DNA of 57,479 bases from Chloroflexia bacterium (GCA_030446765.1 JAUJMR010000001.1:184253-241731), one strand, 5' to 3'. Shown: positions 27,016 to 37,526, numbered from the stretch's first letter. Numbers and translations are program-made. Notes: a model not told the origin generated them from the letters alone.

Positions 27016-27831
27016 CTACTTCCTCAGGCAGATCGTCATCATGGCACCAAACGCAACGGACGCGACAAGTGTGCTGAGGTAGTTAGGCACGGATTTGCGC
27101 TGCGGCAGCTCCGGCTCGGCGGGTAGATTGTACCGCTCTGACGGCGCGCTGAGGATGAACGACACACGCAAGCCGCCGATACCGCCCGTGCCGCCCGCAT
27201 TCTGATCGCCGTACACATACGCCCCTTCAACGCCGCGCTCTCGCAGCTCATCGACCCTGCCCCGCGCGCGTAGAGCAAGCTCGTCGGTATAGCCGAACTG
27301 AATGGAGTCAGTTGGGCAAGCTTTCGCACAGGCGGGCTCCAGACCACTCTCAAGTCGGTCGTAGCAAAAAGTGCACTTGTGGGCCTTGTTGTCGAGTGGG
27401 GAAAGCTCGGGTACACCGAAGGGACAGGCAGGTACGCAGTATCCGCAGCCGTTGCACACGTCCTGTTGGATGACCACGGTCCCAAACCTGGAGATCACGA
27501 TCGCCCCGGTCGGACAAGCCTGCATACACGGCGGGTTGACGCAGTGCTTGCAGATGTCGCTCATCATGAGCCAGTTGCTCTGAAACGGCGGCATCGTGGT
27601 CGGACGCTCGTTGCCAGGGAACTGCTCGACGAAGGCAACGTGCCGCCACGTGGTTGCGCCGAGGTCACGCGTATTGTCATACGAGCTCGCGGTGAAACCG
27701 ACGTTATCCATCGGCAGGCTGTTCCACTGCTTGCACGCCACCTCGCACGCCTTACAGCCGATACATAAGGTGGTGTCGGTGAGGAACCCCACTGGTGCAT
27801 GAGTGGCAAGATCTTCGGGCTGTGCGGTCAT
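27016..27831 (-). CDS. fdhB: Formate dehydrogenase iron-sulfur (beta) subunit
   Basis: The product is 271 residues. Four cysteine clusters for [4Fe-4S] centres appear in order: CIGCKACEVACK, CKHCVNPPCMQACP, CNGCGYCVPACPFG and CTFCYDRLESGLEPACAKAC. A single C-terminal hydrophobic helix (YLSTLVASVAFGAMMTICL) would anchor it, as in FdnH/FdoH. It carries electrons from the catalytic subunit to the membrane quinone subunit. The ATG at 27831 is chosen because GAGGAG lies 10 bases before it; an ATG at 27858 overlaps the alpha stop (ATGA) and is a reasonable alternative. It is cotranscribed with the catalytic subunit directly upstream. Confidence 0.92.
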   Translation of the reverse strand: MTAQPEDLATHAPVGFLTDTTLCIGCKACEVACKQWNSLPMDNVGFTASSYDNTRDLGATTWRHVAFVEQFPGNERPTTMPPFQSNWLMMSDICKHCVNPPCMQACPTGAIVISRFGTVVIQQDVCNGCGYCVPACPFGVPELSPLDNKAHKCTFCYDRLESGLEPACAKACPTDSIQFGYTDELALRARGRVDELRERGVEGAYVYGDQNAGGTGGIGGLRVSFILSAPSERYNLPAEPELPQRKSVPNYLSTLVASVAFGAMMTICLRK

Positions 27832-27854
27832 CGACACGTACTCCTCGCGCCGCG

Positions 27855-30800
27855 TCATCCGGGCGCGCGCCGAAGGCTGCAGGTGAGGGCTTTGGCTTCG
27901 TGGATGCGCGAGTTGGGGTCCTCGACGAGGGAGATCAGGTCGTTCGCGATGCCGCCCTGTGCGATCCCGCCAAAGCCGAAATGCCATGGCATGCCGACCT
28001 GATGGAGGGTCCGCCCCTGCACTGGAATCGGCTGCATCCGCTTCGTGACCAGTGCCCGTGCTTCGGCCTCCCCTCTGAGTGTTGAAATGATCACCTGATC
28101 GCCGTTGTCGATTCCAAGCGCCTGCCCGAGTTCGGGGCTGATCTCTACGAAGCCATGTGGCTGCAGCTCTGCAAGCCACGGCAGCCAGCGACTCATACCT
28201 CCGGCGCAGTGATGCTCCGTCAGTCGATAGGTGGTCAGCACATAAGGGAAACGTGCATCATCTACCTCGTGATACGGGTTGTCGGGCCGATCGAACGGCA
28301 GTGCCACTGGGTTGCGCGACTGACGGGGATAGAGCGCGTTGCGAACCGGAGTCTCAAACGGCTCGTAGTGGGATGGGAGCGGTCCATCGAAGAGCCCCGA
28401 CGCGGCGAATAGCCAACCTTTACCGTCGGCCATCATAACAAACGGTGCATCGCCCGCGTGCGCATCGATTCCGGTGGCGCCTTCCGGCGGCTGGTACGAC
28501 GGGGGTTTGCTCGTCGGGAAATCGGGTATATCGTGGCCCGTCCATTCGCCCCGCCCGGCATCCCACCAGATGTATGCCTTGCGCTCGCTCCAGGGCCGTC
28601 CCTGGGGATCCGCGGAGGCGCGGTTGTACAAGATCCGCCGGTTGGCCGGCCACGCGAAGCCCCAGTCCGGGGCAGCGCCCTCAGCGCCCTTTCGGCTTTT
28701 CGCCAGGTTCATTCCTTCCTGGGGCATGATGCCGGAGTAGATCCAGGCACCGCATGCGGTGGTGCCGTCGTCCCGGAGATCGGCGAATCCACCCACGAGT
28801 TTGCGGTCAGCAACGGTATAGCCATTGATCTCCTTGAGCACGACTTCGAGATCGGGGTCCTCTGTGGCCTCCGGCGTCGGGTAATCCCATGCCAGCGCCC
28901 GGATCTGCCGGCCGCGTGGTGTCTCGTCACCCGAATAGAGCTCACGAAGGCGCAGACCAAGATGCCACATGAACCACGCTTCAGAGCGGGCGTCGCCCGG
29001 CGGATCAACAGCCTTATCGTGCCACTGAACGAGCCGCTGGGTGTTCGTGTAACAGCCACCTTTCTCGGCCGTGAGCGCTGCTGGCATCAGGAATATCTCG
29101 GTCTTTATGTCTTTGGGCTGCACCTCCCCGTTCCGCACCTCGGGGGCATCGTGCCAAAACGCAGCGGACTCGATTTCGTGAATATCACGGATGACGAGCC
29201 AGTCGAGCGACGTGAGCGCCTTGCGGGCCAGGACCGCGTTCTGGCCGCCAACAGCCGGATTCTGCCCCATGCAAAAGAGACCCTTCATCGTGCCATCGCA
29301 CATCATGGGGAGCATTGCCTGGAACGAGTAGTCGTCTCCGATCTTTGGCACGAGGTCGTAGCAGAAATCGTTCTCCGGTTGTGCGGTGTCCCCGTACCAC
29401 GCTTTAAGCAAGCTAACCAGGTACTTGGGCAGGTTGTGCCACCAGCCAGTCTGTGGCTGTTCCGCCTCAATGTACTCCCGCAGCGAACCATGTGACTGTG
29501 TGGCATTCGGCATCGGCATGTAGCTTGGAAGCAGGTTGTACAGCGTCGGAATATCGGTGGAGCCCTGGATCGTGGCGTGGCCTCGCAGTGCCAGGATCCC
29601 ACCGCCCGGCCTGCCGATGTTGCCGAGCAGGAGTTGGAGCAGTGCACAGGCCGAGATCATCTGAGTCCCGGTCGTGTGCTGAGTCCAGGCAACCGCGTAT
29701 GCGAACGCCGTAGTTCGCTCTCTGCCGGAGTTGCTCGCGACGGCATCCGCAACCTTGAGGAACAGTTCGCGCGGAACGCCGCAGCTCTGCTCTACCATTT
29801 CAGGCGTGTAGCGCGAAAAGTGGCGCTTCACGAGCTGGAAGACACACATCGGGTCCTGAAGGGTCAGGTCCTGGCGCGGTGGCCGCTGCATATCCCCGAC
29901 GAACTGGACATGCGCCTCCTGGGTCTGGGAAAGATCATTGTCGGACTGATCGACTTGTTGCCCTTCGTACTGCCAGGTAGAGGTGTCGTACGTCCCGGTC
30001 TCCGGATTCCAGCCGGAGAAGAGGCCATCCAGGTCCTCGGTGTCCTTGAAGCCGGCGTCGATGATGGTAGGCGCGTTGGTGTAATGCACGACGTACTCTC
30101 GGAAATACCGCTCGTGCTCGATAACGTAGTTGATGAGTGCACCCAGAAAAACGAGATCGCTGCCGGCGCGCAAGGGAACATGCATGTCCGCGAGTGCGGA
30201 GGTGCGCGTGAAGCGCGGGTCGACATGGATAATGGTCGCGCCCCGCTCCTTGGCTTTTATCACAAATCGAAAGCCGACCGGATGGTTCTCCGCCATGTTC
30301 GAGCCCATGATGACGATGCAGTCACTTTCAGCGAGGCTTTGCTGCGTGGTTGTCGCGCCACCCCTACCCAACCTGGAGCCCAGACCGGGCACCGTGCTGG
30401 AGTGTCATATTCGCGCCTGGTTCTCAACCGCCACGACTCCCAGGCCGCCGGTCCAGAGCTTCTTGATGAGGTAGTTCTCCTCATTGTCGAGCGTCGCCCC
30501 ACCGAGGTGTCCGATCGCCAGTGTGCGGTTCACCGTTACGCCGTTCGCATCGGTCTCCTCGAACGACGCGTCGCGGGTCTGCTTCACCAGCTGCGCGATG
30601 CGCTCCATGCACCACGCGAGTGATCGATCTTCCCACTGGGTAGCATGAGGCGGCCGGTAGCGGACGGTTGTTAGTCGATCGGGGTTGTTCACCAGGCGAG
30701 AGGTAGCCGCTCCCTTGGGACAGAGCGTTCCCCCGGAGATCGGACTCTCGTAGTTTCCCTCGATGTCGATGATACGACCGTTCTTGGTGTAGATCAGTTG

Positions 30801-30941
30801 CGAGCAACCCACGGCACAATACGGACAGACGCTGACCGTGACGTTTGCCCCAGTGATGCGCGCGCGTGCTTCGCGCGTGCGGGTGGTGATGGGATTCGGG
30901 TTTCGCCCCACGTGCGTTCTGATCAGTTCGCGAATACCCAC
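27855..30941 (-). CDS. fdhA: Formate dehydrogenase catalytic subunit, selenocysteine protein (UGA at 30405-30407)
   Basis: This molybdopterin oxidoreductase of about 1028 residues is read through an in-frame UGA. N-terminal to the UGA: the [4Fe-4S] motif CPYCAVGCSQLIYTKNGRI with a fourth Cys in GGTLCPKG, and VAVENQARI. The UGA codes for Sec179, and the frame continues HSSTVPGLGSRLGRGGAT, then CIVIMGSNMAENHPVGFRFV and HVDPRFTRTSA, exactly the FDH-N order NQAR-U-H. A bSECIS hairpin follows the codon. The enzyme oxidises formate to CO2. The GTG start at 30941 has AGGAG six bases upstream; no clear twin-arginine signal is visible, so export is doubtful. The gene would be called as two proteins by standard tools. 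Confidence 0.92.
30359..30407 (-). promoter_or_regulatory. Bacterial SECIS element in fdhA
   Basis: Immediately after UGA (30407-30405) the minus strand reads CACUCC, an internal segment, GGUGCCC, the apical loop GGUCU (30386-30382), GGGCUCC, then GGGGUG. CACUCC pairs with GGGGUG (six pairs, one G-U), and GGUGCCC pairs with GGGCUCC apart from one U-U mismatch that leaves a bulged U. The loop starts 18 bases after the UGA, as I recall for E. coli fdhF, and its GGUCU sequence is the one bound by SelB. Confidence 0.88.
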
Positions 30942-31080
30942 GCTGGTCTCCTGCTTGCGTTCTAGCGCGAAACGCTGCCTAATGCCGCGGAACATCACGC
31001 GTCAACGTGTGTTTACGGACGGTGGTACCAAAGCTAGCGGTAGTGTACCCGTAATACATTGGCGAAAGATATAGCATCAC

Positions 31081-32217
31081 GTGATCAGTGAGCCGCAGCA
31101 ACAGGAGTTTGCCATCGTGCCGGACCAGCGGGAGTTGCCATTTCAGATCGAGCGCCTGGGGGTCATCATGGCCGGCGACCCGGGCGACCCGAACGAATCC
31201 TGGGGTGTGCTCAACCCAGCTTCGGTACGCAGCCGTGACGACGAGCTATTTCTCTTCCCCCGCGTAGTGGCCGACAAGAACTTATCGCGCGTGGGTAAAG
31301 CACGTGTGCTATTTGGCGAAGGGGGAGACCCTTGCGGTGTCGAACGCATCGGTTATGCGCTGGAGCCGACCGAGTCGTATGAGCGCAACCCGTGGACGGC
31401 CGGGTGTGAGGATCCCCGTATCACATTCGTCCGAGCGTTGGATACCTACGTTATGACCTATACAGCGTACGGTCCGTTCGGCCCCCGAATTGCGATGGCG
31501 ATCTCGACCGACCTAGAGAACTGGCAACGCCTCGGCCTCGTCAAGTTCGCGATGTCCCGTGGCACAGAGTTCGACTTCTATCACAACAAGGACGCCGTCA
31601 TCTTCCCGGAGCTATTGCAGGACCCACAGGGCCGCCCATCGCTCGTGATGATTCACCGCCCGGACTACACCATGTGCGCACCCGGCCATCCACCGTATCC
31701 GGTGCTTCCGGACGGCATCACGGAACCTCGCCCGAGCATGTGGATCTCGTACTCACCGGTGGATTTGCGGGACAAGCTGAACGGACTGAACTTCTTCCAG
31801 CATCATAGGTTGCTCGCCACGCCCGATGCGGACTGGGAGGCACTCAAGATTGGCGCGGGCTGTCCCCCGGTACTGACACGCCACGGCTGGCTGCTCATTT
31901 TCCACGGCGTAAGTGGTCAGATCCTCGAAGGTGTGGACCTGCAAACGAAGGTCCACTATTCCGCGGGCGCGATGATACTCGATCGTGACGATCCGAGCAA
32001 GGTCTTATATCGCTCGCCCTACCCGATCCTCAGCCCGATGACCTCTGGCGAACGGCAAGGCTTGGTGAACAACGTGGTTTTCCCCACCGGTATTGATGAA
32101 CGGGCAGGCGACCGTATCGATGTGTACTACGGTATGGCCGACTCGAGAATTGGCGTCGGCCGGTTACTCGTACCTGCGGTCCTTGCGCTTCAGGAAGAGG
32201 GCGAGCTCGTCGCATAG
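31081..32217 (+). CDS. GH130 glycoside phosphorylase
   Basis: The product is 378 residues. The family folds as a five-bladed propeller and phosphorolyses beta-mannosides (mannosyl-glucose or beta-1,2/1,4-mannooligosaccharides) to mannose 1-phosphate. Visible motifs are the catalytic Asp in AGCEDPRITFV (near residue 111), NKDAVIFPE, KIGAGCPPVLTRHGWLLIFH and NNVVFPTG. The substrate within GH130 cannot be read from these motifs. The GTG at 31081 lacks a good binding site; a GTG at 31117 with AGGAG nine bases upstream may be the true start. It stands alone, divergent from the formate dehydrogenase operon. Confidence 0.88.
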   Translation: MISEPQQQEFAIVPDQRELPFQIERLGVIMAGDPGDPNESWGVLNPASVRSRDDELFLFPRVVADKNLSRVGKARVLFGEGGDPCGVERIGYALEPTESYERNPWTAGCEDPRITFVRALDTYVMTYTAYGPFGPRIAMAISTDLENWQRLGLVKFAMSRGTEFDFYHNKDAVIFPELLQDPQGRPSLVMIHRPDYTMCAPGHPPYPVLPDGITEPRPSMWISYSPVDLRDKLNGLNFFQHHRLLATPDADWEALKIGAGCPPVLTRHGWLLIFHGVSGQILEGVDLQTKVHYSAGAMILDRDDPSKVLYRSPYPILSPMTSGERQGLVNNVVFPTGIDERAGDRIDVYYGMADSRIGVGRLLVPAVLALQEEGELVA

Positions 32218-32475
32218 CTTCCCCGCCGGTATCTGCCTCCAGATGACCTTGCCCACCACCCGGATCGCTTTCGGCGGGTGCTGCCCCGTCCCCGAGATGT
32301 GTTCGGGTTCCCGAGTACTCCGTGCTCCATTGACGTAGGAGCACCAGGTGTCCACTGACAGGGTTTGCGCAATGACTCCGTGGCGCGTCCCCTGCACGCG
32401 CGTTTCCCAGGCGGCATAATAGACGCACCGCATGAGAGGGCAGCCGGGCACATCCTGTAGGAGAGCAACAATCCG

Positions 32476-33522
32476 ATGGACCAACAGAAAGTACTCGTGA
32501 CCGGCGGTGCCGGTTTCCTTGGCATCAACTTGCTTCGCTACCTTGACTCCAGAGGCTTCGCGACCGCCTCCATCGATGTGTCGGAGTTCGAGTATGCCGA
32601 CATGCGGGAGCGGACAACTTTGACACGCGGCGACATTCGCGACCGGAATGCGCTTACGCTGGCAATGGAGGGTGTGGACTACGTCGTGCACACCGCCGCG
32701 GCCCTGCCTCTGTATTCCGAGCGTGATATCTACACTACGGACGTGGAAGGTACACGTAACGTCCTGGATGTGGCCATGAACTCCGGGATTAAGCGGGTAG
32801 TGCACATTTCCTCAACCGCCGTATACGGCATCCCGGACCATCACCCGCTGTATGAGACGGACCGACTTCAGGGTGTCGGGCCGTATGGACAGGCGAAGAT
32901 TCAAGCGGAGATGATCTGCCTGGAATACCGAGCAAAGGGACTCGTCGTGCCGATCATCCGCCCAAAGTCGTTCGTCGGACCTGAGCGTCTCGGCGTGTTC
33001 GCACTGCTCTATGACTGGGCGTTGGACGGGCGTAACTTTCCGATGATCGGCAGCGGCAACAACCGCTACCAACTCCTTGATGTCGAGGACCTGTGCGAAG
33101 CGATTCATCGCTGCCTCACCCTCCCGGATGAGCGGGTGAACGATACGTTTAATATTGGCGCAAAGGTATACGCCACGATGAAGCAGGACTATCAAGTGGT
33201 GCTCGACGCCGCAGGCCACGGGAAGAAAATACGTGGCTTTCCCGCACTCCCGGCGATCCTCGGCCTGCGCGTTCTGGACCGACTGCGCATCTCCCCCTTG
33301 TATAAGTGGGTATATGAGACCGCCTCGAAGGATTCTTTCGTCTCTATCGAGAAGGCGGAGCGGCAACTAGGTTGGAGCCCTAAGTACTCGAACCAGGAAG
33401 CGTTGCTCAAGAACTTCGATTGGTATAAGGCGAATCTCGAGCAGTTTCGGAACCAGTCCGGCGTCACGCACCGTGCACCATGGAAGCAGGGAGCGCTCGG
33501 TCTCATCAAGCGCGTGTTTTAA
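32476..33522 (+). CDS. NAD-dependent epimerase/dehydratase (extended SDR)
   Basis: The product is 348 residues. The N-terminal NAD(P) loop is TGGAGFLG (residues 9-16), acidic residues at the end of strand 2 favour NAD, the catalytic Ser-Tyr-Lys set is HISSTAVYG plus YGQAK (Tyr137, Lys141), and the substrate half includes RPKSFVGPERLGVF. The layout is that of nucleotide-sugar epimerases or 3-beta-hydroxysteroid-like dehydrogenases; the substrate is open. A site near TAGGAGAG precedes the ATG. The 258-base gap before it contains no gene that I can support. Confidence 0.85.
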   Translation: MDQQKVLVTGGAGFLGINLLRYLDSRGFATASIDVSEFEYADMRERTTLTRGDIRDRNALTLAMEGVDYVVHTAAALPLYSERDIYTTDVEGTRNVLDVAMNSGIKRVVHISSTAVYGIPDHHPLYETDRLQGVGPYGQAKIQAEMICLEYRAKGLVVPIIRPKSFVGPERLGVFALLYDWALDGRNFPMIGSGNNRYQLLDVEDLCEAIHRCLTLPDERVNDTFNIGAKVYATMKQDYQVVLDAAGHGKKIRGFPALPAILGLRVLDRLRISPLYKWVYETASKDSFVSIEKAERQLGWSPKYSNQEALLKNFDWYKANLEQFRNQSGVTHRAPWKQGALGLIKRVF

Positions 33523-33630
33523 TGGCGCATCGTACGTTCGCACCAGGGTAGCCAGAAGCGCGGTGAATCCTCGCCGCAATGAACGCATACGGTTGCGTCG
33601 AACCGTTGTCGCATAGATGCCGTCGACGGA

Positions 33631-35244
33631 TCAGTAGCCCGCTGCCTGGCCGTCTCCCCGGTGATCGCTAGCCGCAACGTACGCGCCGGAATCGAGCTGC
33701 CAGATGATCTGGCCGCGGCCGGCCCAATCTATTTCGGGCGTTTTCGCAACGTCGTGGCCGCGTTGGCGCAGGCCGTCGATGATACCCGTTCCCACGGATG
33801 GCTCGTGCCGGGTCTCGCTTGCCCGCCACCACGACCAGCGGGGCGCGTCCAGCGCGGCACACGGGTCCATGCCATAGTCAACTGTGTTCACAATGGCCTG
33901 TACGTGTCCTTGGGGCTGCATGTGCCCGCCCATCACACCGAAAGGCCCGATTGCCCGGCCGTCACGGGTAAGGAAGCCGGGAATGATGGTATGAAACGGG
34001 CGCTTGCCGGGTTCCAGTCGGTTTGGATGACCGTCCTCGAGAGAGAAGCCGCTCGCGCGATTCTGCAGGACGATCCCCGTTCCCGGTACTACGATATGCG
34101 AACCGAAGCCGGCAGCGATGGACTGGATGAAACTCACCATCATACCGTTCTCGTCAGCGGTGCAGAGATACGCCGTATCCCCGTGACGTGGATCACCCGG
34201 CAACGCGTCGAGCGCCGAATCCCCTATCAGCCCGCGACGCTCATCCGCATACCTGCGAGATAGCAACTCTTCGACGGGTATCGCAGCGTGCTCTGGATCG
34301 CTAATGTACTGCCTGGCATCGGCGAATGCGAGCTTCATAGCTTCTATCTGCACGTGATAGCTGTCCAGCGATTCCCTGCCTAGCGCCGTGAGGTCAAATC
34401 CCTCCAAAATATTGAGCGCGATCAACGCAGCCAGCCCCTGTGCGTTTGGCGGGCACTCCCACACGTCGAAGCCACGGTAGCTGGTGCTGATGGGCTCGAC
34501 CCACGTACTGGTGTGGGCTGCGAGGTCGTCCTCGGTGAGAACGCCTCCAGTCCGCCTAGAGAATCGGACGATCTCCTCAGCGAGCGCACCGCGGTACAAC
34601 GTGTTGCACTGAGTCTCCGCGATGACGCGGAGGGAGCGGGCCATCTCCGCGCTTTTCCAGGTCTCTCCGACGCCCGGCACCTTTCCGTTCGGAGTGAAGG
34701 TCGGGCCAAAAGCGGCATATTCCGCACCCTGGAGCTCGGGATGCACCGTCTCCGCCTGCGTGCGCCATAGTCGAAGCGCAATGGGCGAGACGGGATAGCC
34801 GCGCTCGGCATATTCGATCGCTGGCTCGAGGAGTCGCGCGAACGGAAGCGTGCCGAACCGATCATGCAAGTCGCGCCAAGCCGCAGGTCCGCCCGGAACG
34901 GTGACGGAAAGCCAGCCGTGTCCCGGCATATCGTCGTGGCCCCGCCGCCGTAGCTGCTCGATAGTGAGCCCTGCGGGTGCACGCCCCGAACCGTTCAGGC
35001 CGTGGAGCTTGCCGTCCTTCCACACGAGCACAAAGGCGTCCCCGCCAATGCCAGTAGAGGCTGGCTCGACGACGGTGAGCGTGGCGGCGGTGGCGATTGC
35101 CGCATCGACGGCGTTTCCACCTTCCTGCAAAACGCGGATCCCCGCCTGTGTCGCTAGTGGCTGACTCGTGGCGACCGCCCCGCGCGACGCGAACACGGGC
35201 TGACGCCTGCCCGGGAATGCCAGGCTCGTCAGATCAAGCTGCAT
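33631..35244 (-). CDS. ggt: Gamma-glutamyltransferase
   Basis: This N-terminal nucleophile hydrolase has 537 residues. The proenzyme cleaves itself before a Thr that becomes the nucleophile: here Thr357 in HGDTAYLCTADENGMMVSF. The large subunit has the family opening GAVATSQPLATQAGIRVL and GGNAVDAAIATAATLTVVEP with SGIGGDAF-like STGIGGDAF; the small subunit has SGFSLEDGHPNRLEPGKRPF and FGVMGGHMQPQGHVQ. No signal peptide is visible, unlike many periplasmic members. It acts on glutathione or on gamma-glutamyl compounds. It lies just downstream of, and on the same strand as, the glucan phosphorylase. Confidence 0.92.
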   Translation of the reverse strand: MQLDLTSLAFPGRRQPVFASRGAVATSQPLATQAGIRVLQEGGNAVDAAIATAATLTVVEPASTGIGGDAFVLVWKDGKLHGLNGSGRAPAGLTIEQLRRRGHDDMPGHGWLSVTVPGGPAAWRDLHDRFGTLPFARLLEPAIEYAERGYPVSPIALRLWRTQAETVHPELQGAEYAAFGPTFTPNGKVPGVGETWKSAEMARSLRVIAETQCNTLYRGALAEEIVRFSRRTGGVLTEDDLAAHTSTWVEPISTSYRGFDVWECPPNAQGLAALIALNILEGFDLTALGRESLDSYHVQIEAMKLAFADARQYISDPEHAAIPVEELLSRRYADERRGLIGDSALDALPGDPRHGDTAYLCTADENGMMVSFIQSIAAGFGSHIVVPGTGIVLQNRASGFSLEDGHPNRLEPGKRPFHTIIPGFLTRDGRAIGPFGVMGGHMQPQGHVQAIVNTVDYGMDPCAALDAPRWSWWRASETRHEPSVGTGIIDGLRQRGHDVAKTPEIDWAGRGQIIWQLDSGAYVAASDHRGDGQAAGY

Positions 35245-35268
35245 GTGGTGCTCGCAACCGCATCCAGG

Positions 35269-37446
35269 CTACCGCATCTGACGATAGCTATCGATTGCCG
35301 GGAGATAGTACCGCTCGGCATACTCACGCAGCATTCGGTCGGTATTGTATACGGGGGAGACCGTGTACATCGCCGCCTTCATTCGCTCGATCCAGCGGCG
35401 AGGCAGTCCATCCCCGTCGCGATCATAGTACAAGGGTGCTACTTCCCGCTCGAGTAGACTGTACAAAGCGTCCGCCTCGACACGCTCCTGGTACTCTTTA
35501 TCGTCGTAGCTTGTGCTGTCGCCAATGGCCCAGCCTGGAGGCGCGTCATCGTCCCGTGTTGCTGCCCAGGCCTCATCCCACCAGCCGTCCAGCGTGCTGA
35601 CATTCAATACCCCGTTCGCGGCGGCCTTCATACCGCTCGTACCGCTTGCCTCCAGTGGACGCTGCGGGTTGTTCAACCATACGTCCACTCCCTGTACGAA
35701 GGTACGCGCGACTCCGATGTTATAGTCTTCAAGAAACACAAGACGACCGCGGAACGGCTCCTGCCGCGACAGCTCGACCACGCGCCGGATCAATTCTTTC
35801 CCACCCTCGTCGCGCGGGTGCGCCTTGCCAGCGAAGACGACTTGCACGGGCCTGGCCGGGTTGGTGAGGATCCGTGCCAGGCGATCAGGATCGCGCAGTA
35901 GCAGGGTCGCTCGCTTGTACGTGGCGAAGCGGCGTGCGAAGCCAATGGTGAGGGCATCGGGGTTGAGGACATCCGCGCCGTTGCTCGACTCCTCCGACGA
36001 ATGATCGCGTTCGAGTTGTGAACGCAGCCGCTGACGGACTACGCGTACGAGGTCCCACCGGTGCTTGGTATGTATCTGCCAGAGCTCCTCGGAAGGCACG
36101 CGGTCGAACTCCTCCCGTAACTGAGAAACCGTGTGACCCTGTCTCCAGTTCTCACCGAGGTACTGCTCGCAGAGTCCGGCCAGCTGGGGCGACAAGTACG
36201 ACAGCAGGTGAACACCGTTGGTCACGTGCCCAATCGGTACCTCATCTACTGCCGTATCCGGATACAAGGACTTCCACATGTCACGGCTCACTTCACCGTG
36301 CAGCTTGCTGACCCCGTTGGCGTACGAGGACATTCGCAGGGCAAAGATGGTTTGGCAGAAGTATTCCCCTTCGTTGTTCGGGTCGTGCCGCCCAAGCGCG
36401 AGGAACTCGCGCCACGGGATGTCCAGATTCTGCGTGAACTGCCCGAGGTAGCGATGCATTAGCTCTGGCGGAAAGTAGTCGTGGCCCGCTGCCACGGGGG
36501 TATGTGTGGTAAAGACGGAACCCGCCTGTACAATCGTCCGCGCATCAGCGAAGGAGATGCCGCGCTGCTGCATGAGGGTGCACATCCGCTCCAGCGACAG
36601 GAATGCGGAATGCCCTTCGTTCATGTGGCACACGGTGGGTTCAATGCCGAGCCGCTCCAACGCGCGATACCCGCCGATGCCAAGCACCAACTCTTGCCTG
36701 ATACGGGTTTCCACATCGCCGCCATACAATTGGTCCGTGATGTCCCTGTCGTCGGGCCCGTTCTCAATCAGGTTTGTGTCGAGGAGGAAGAGCGGCACCC
36801 TGCCCACCTGTACACGCCACACCTTCGCCAGAACCGGCCGCTCGGGAAAGGGCACCTCGACCACAACTGGAGTACCGTCCGGAGCGCGCTCGGGTACCAG
36901 CGGTAGCTTCCCAAAGTCGTTGGTGTCGTAGAGTTCCTGCTGCCATCCGCTTTCGCTGAGCTGCTGCCGGAAGTATCCCTGCTGATAGAGGAGCCCGACG
37001 GCAACAAGCGGAATCCCGAGGTCGCTCGCCGACTTGAGATGGTCACCCGCGAGTACACCAAGTCCGCCCGAGTAGATCGGCAGTGCCTCGGAAAGACCAA
37101 ACTCTGCCGAGAAGTACGCGATAGTCGAGCCTCCCGCGTCGCCATGTTCCTGCCGGAACCAAGTGGCATCGCTCGCCATGTACGCATCCAGCATCGCAGC
37201 AGCTTGATCGACAGCGGCTGTGTATTCCTCGTCGCCCGCAGCCTCGTTCAATCGTTCCTGTCCCACACTCTGCAGAACGAGCACAGGGTTTTGATTGCTG
37301 CTCTCCCATAGAGATAGATCGAGCCGCGCGAACAGTTCTCTGGTCAGCGCGTCCCAGCGCCAGCGTAGATTGTAAGCAAGGTCTTGCAATCGACTGATCG
37401 AGGCGGGAAGAGCGTTCTCGGTCGTAGTGCGGATCTGTTCTGCCAC
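35269..37446 (-). CDS. glgP: Alpha-glucan phosphorylase, short type
   Basis: The product is 725 residues. It releases glucose 1-phosphate from glycogen or maltodextrin with PLP as cofactor. The region IAYFSAEFGLSEALPIYSGG near residue 110, VCHMNEGHSAFL, FTTHTPVAAGHD, YKRATLLL and the PLP site GTSGMKAAANGVLNVS (Lys607) are all present. The first two belong to the shorter phosphorylase group common in thermophiles and Actinobacteria. The GTG at 37446 is preferred because GGAGGAG lies nine bases before it; the frame is open further upstream but without similarity. The only neighbouring gene on the same strand is ggt, 24 bases downstream. Confidence 0.92.
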   Translation of the reverse strand: MAEQIRTTTENALPASISRLQDLAYNLRWRWDALTRELFARLDLSLWESSNQNPVLVLQSVGQERLNEAAGDEEYTAAVDQAAAMLDAYMASDATWFRQEHGDAGGSTIAYFSAEFGLSEALPIYSGGLGVLAGDHLKSASDLGIPLVAVGLLYQQGYFRQQLSESGWQQELYDTNDFGKLPLVPERAPDGTPVVVEVPFPERPVLAKVWRVQVGRVPLFLLDTNLIENGPDDRDITDQLYGGDVETRIRQELVLGIGGYRALERLGIEPTVCHMNEGHSAFLSLERMCTLMQQRGISFADARTIVQAGSVFTTHTPVAAGHDYFPPELMHRYLGQFTQNLDIPWREFLALGRHDPNNEGEYFCQTIFALRMSSYANGVSKLHGEVSRDMWKSLYPDTAVDEVPIGHVTNGVHLLSYLSPQLAGLCEQYLGENWRQGHTVSQLREEFDRVPSEELWQIHTKHRWDLVRVVRQRLRSQLERDHSSEESSNGADVLNPDALTIGFARRFATYKRATLLLRDPDRLARILTNPARPVQVVFAGKAHPRDEGGKELIRRVVELSRQEPFRGRLVFLEDYNIGVARTFVQGVDVWLNNPQRPLEASGTSGMKAAANGVLNVSTLDGWWDEAWAATRDDDAPPGWAIGDSTSYDDKEYQERVEADALYSLLEREVAPLYYDRDGDGLPRRWIERMKAAMYTVSPVYNTDRMLREYAERYYLPAIDSYRQMR

Positions 37447-37526
37447 GGCTGTGATCTCCTCCAAGCGTCCTACGACGCAATGTAAATTGGCGCTGCTGAT
37501 TAGACCAGGAACCCAGGCGCCCACCA

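Noticed and set aside
28458-29495. Long open frame (345 codons) on the plus strand
   Set aside because: It is antisense to the formate dehydrogenase catalytic gene, which has clear family motifs; GC-rich codon use leaves the opposite frame open.
32164-32805. Open frame on the minus strand between the GH130 and SDR genes
   Set aside because: Most of it lies antisense to the SDR gene, and there is no start site or recognisable domain.
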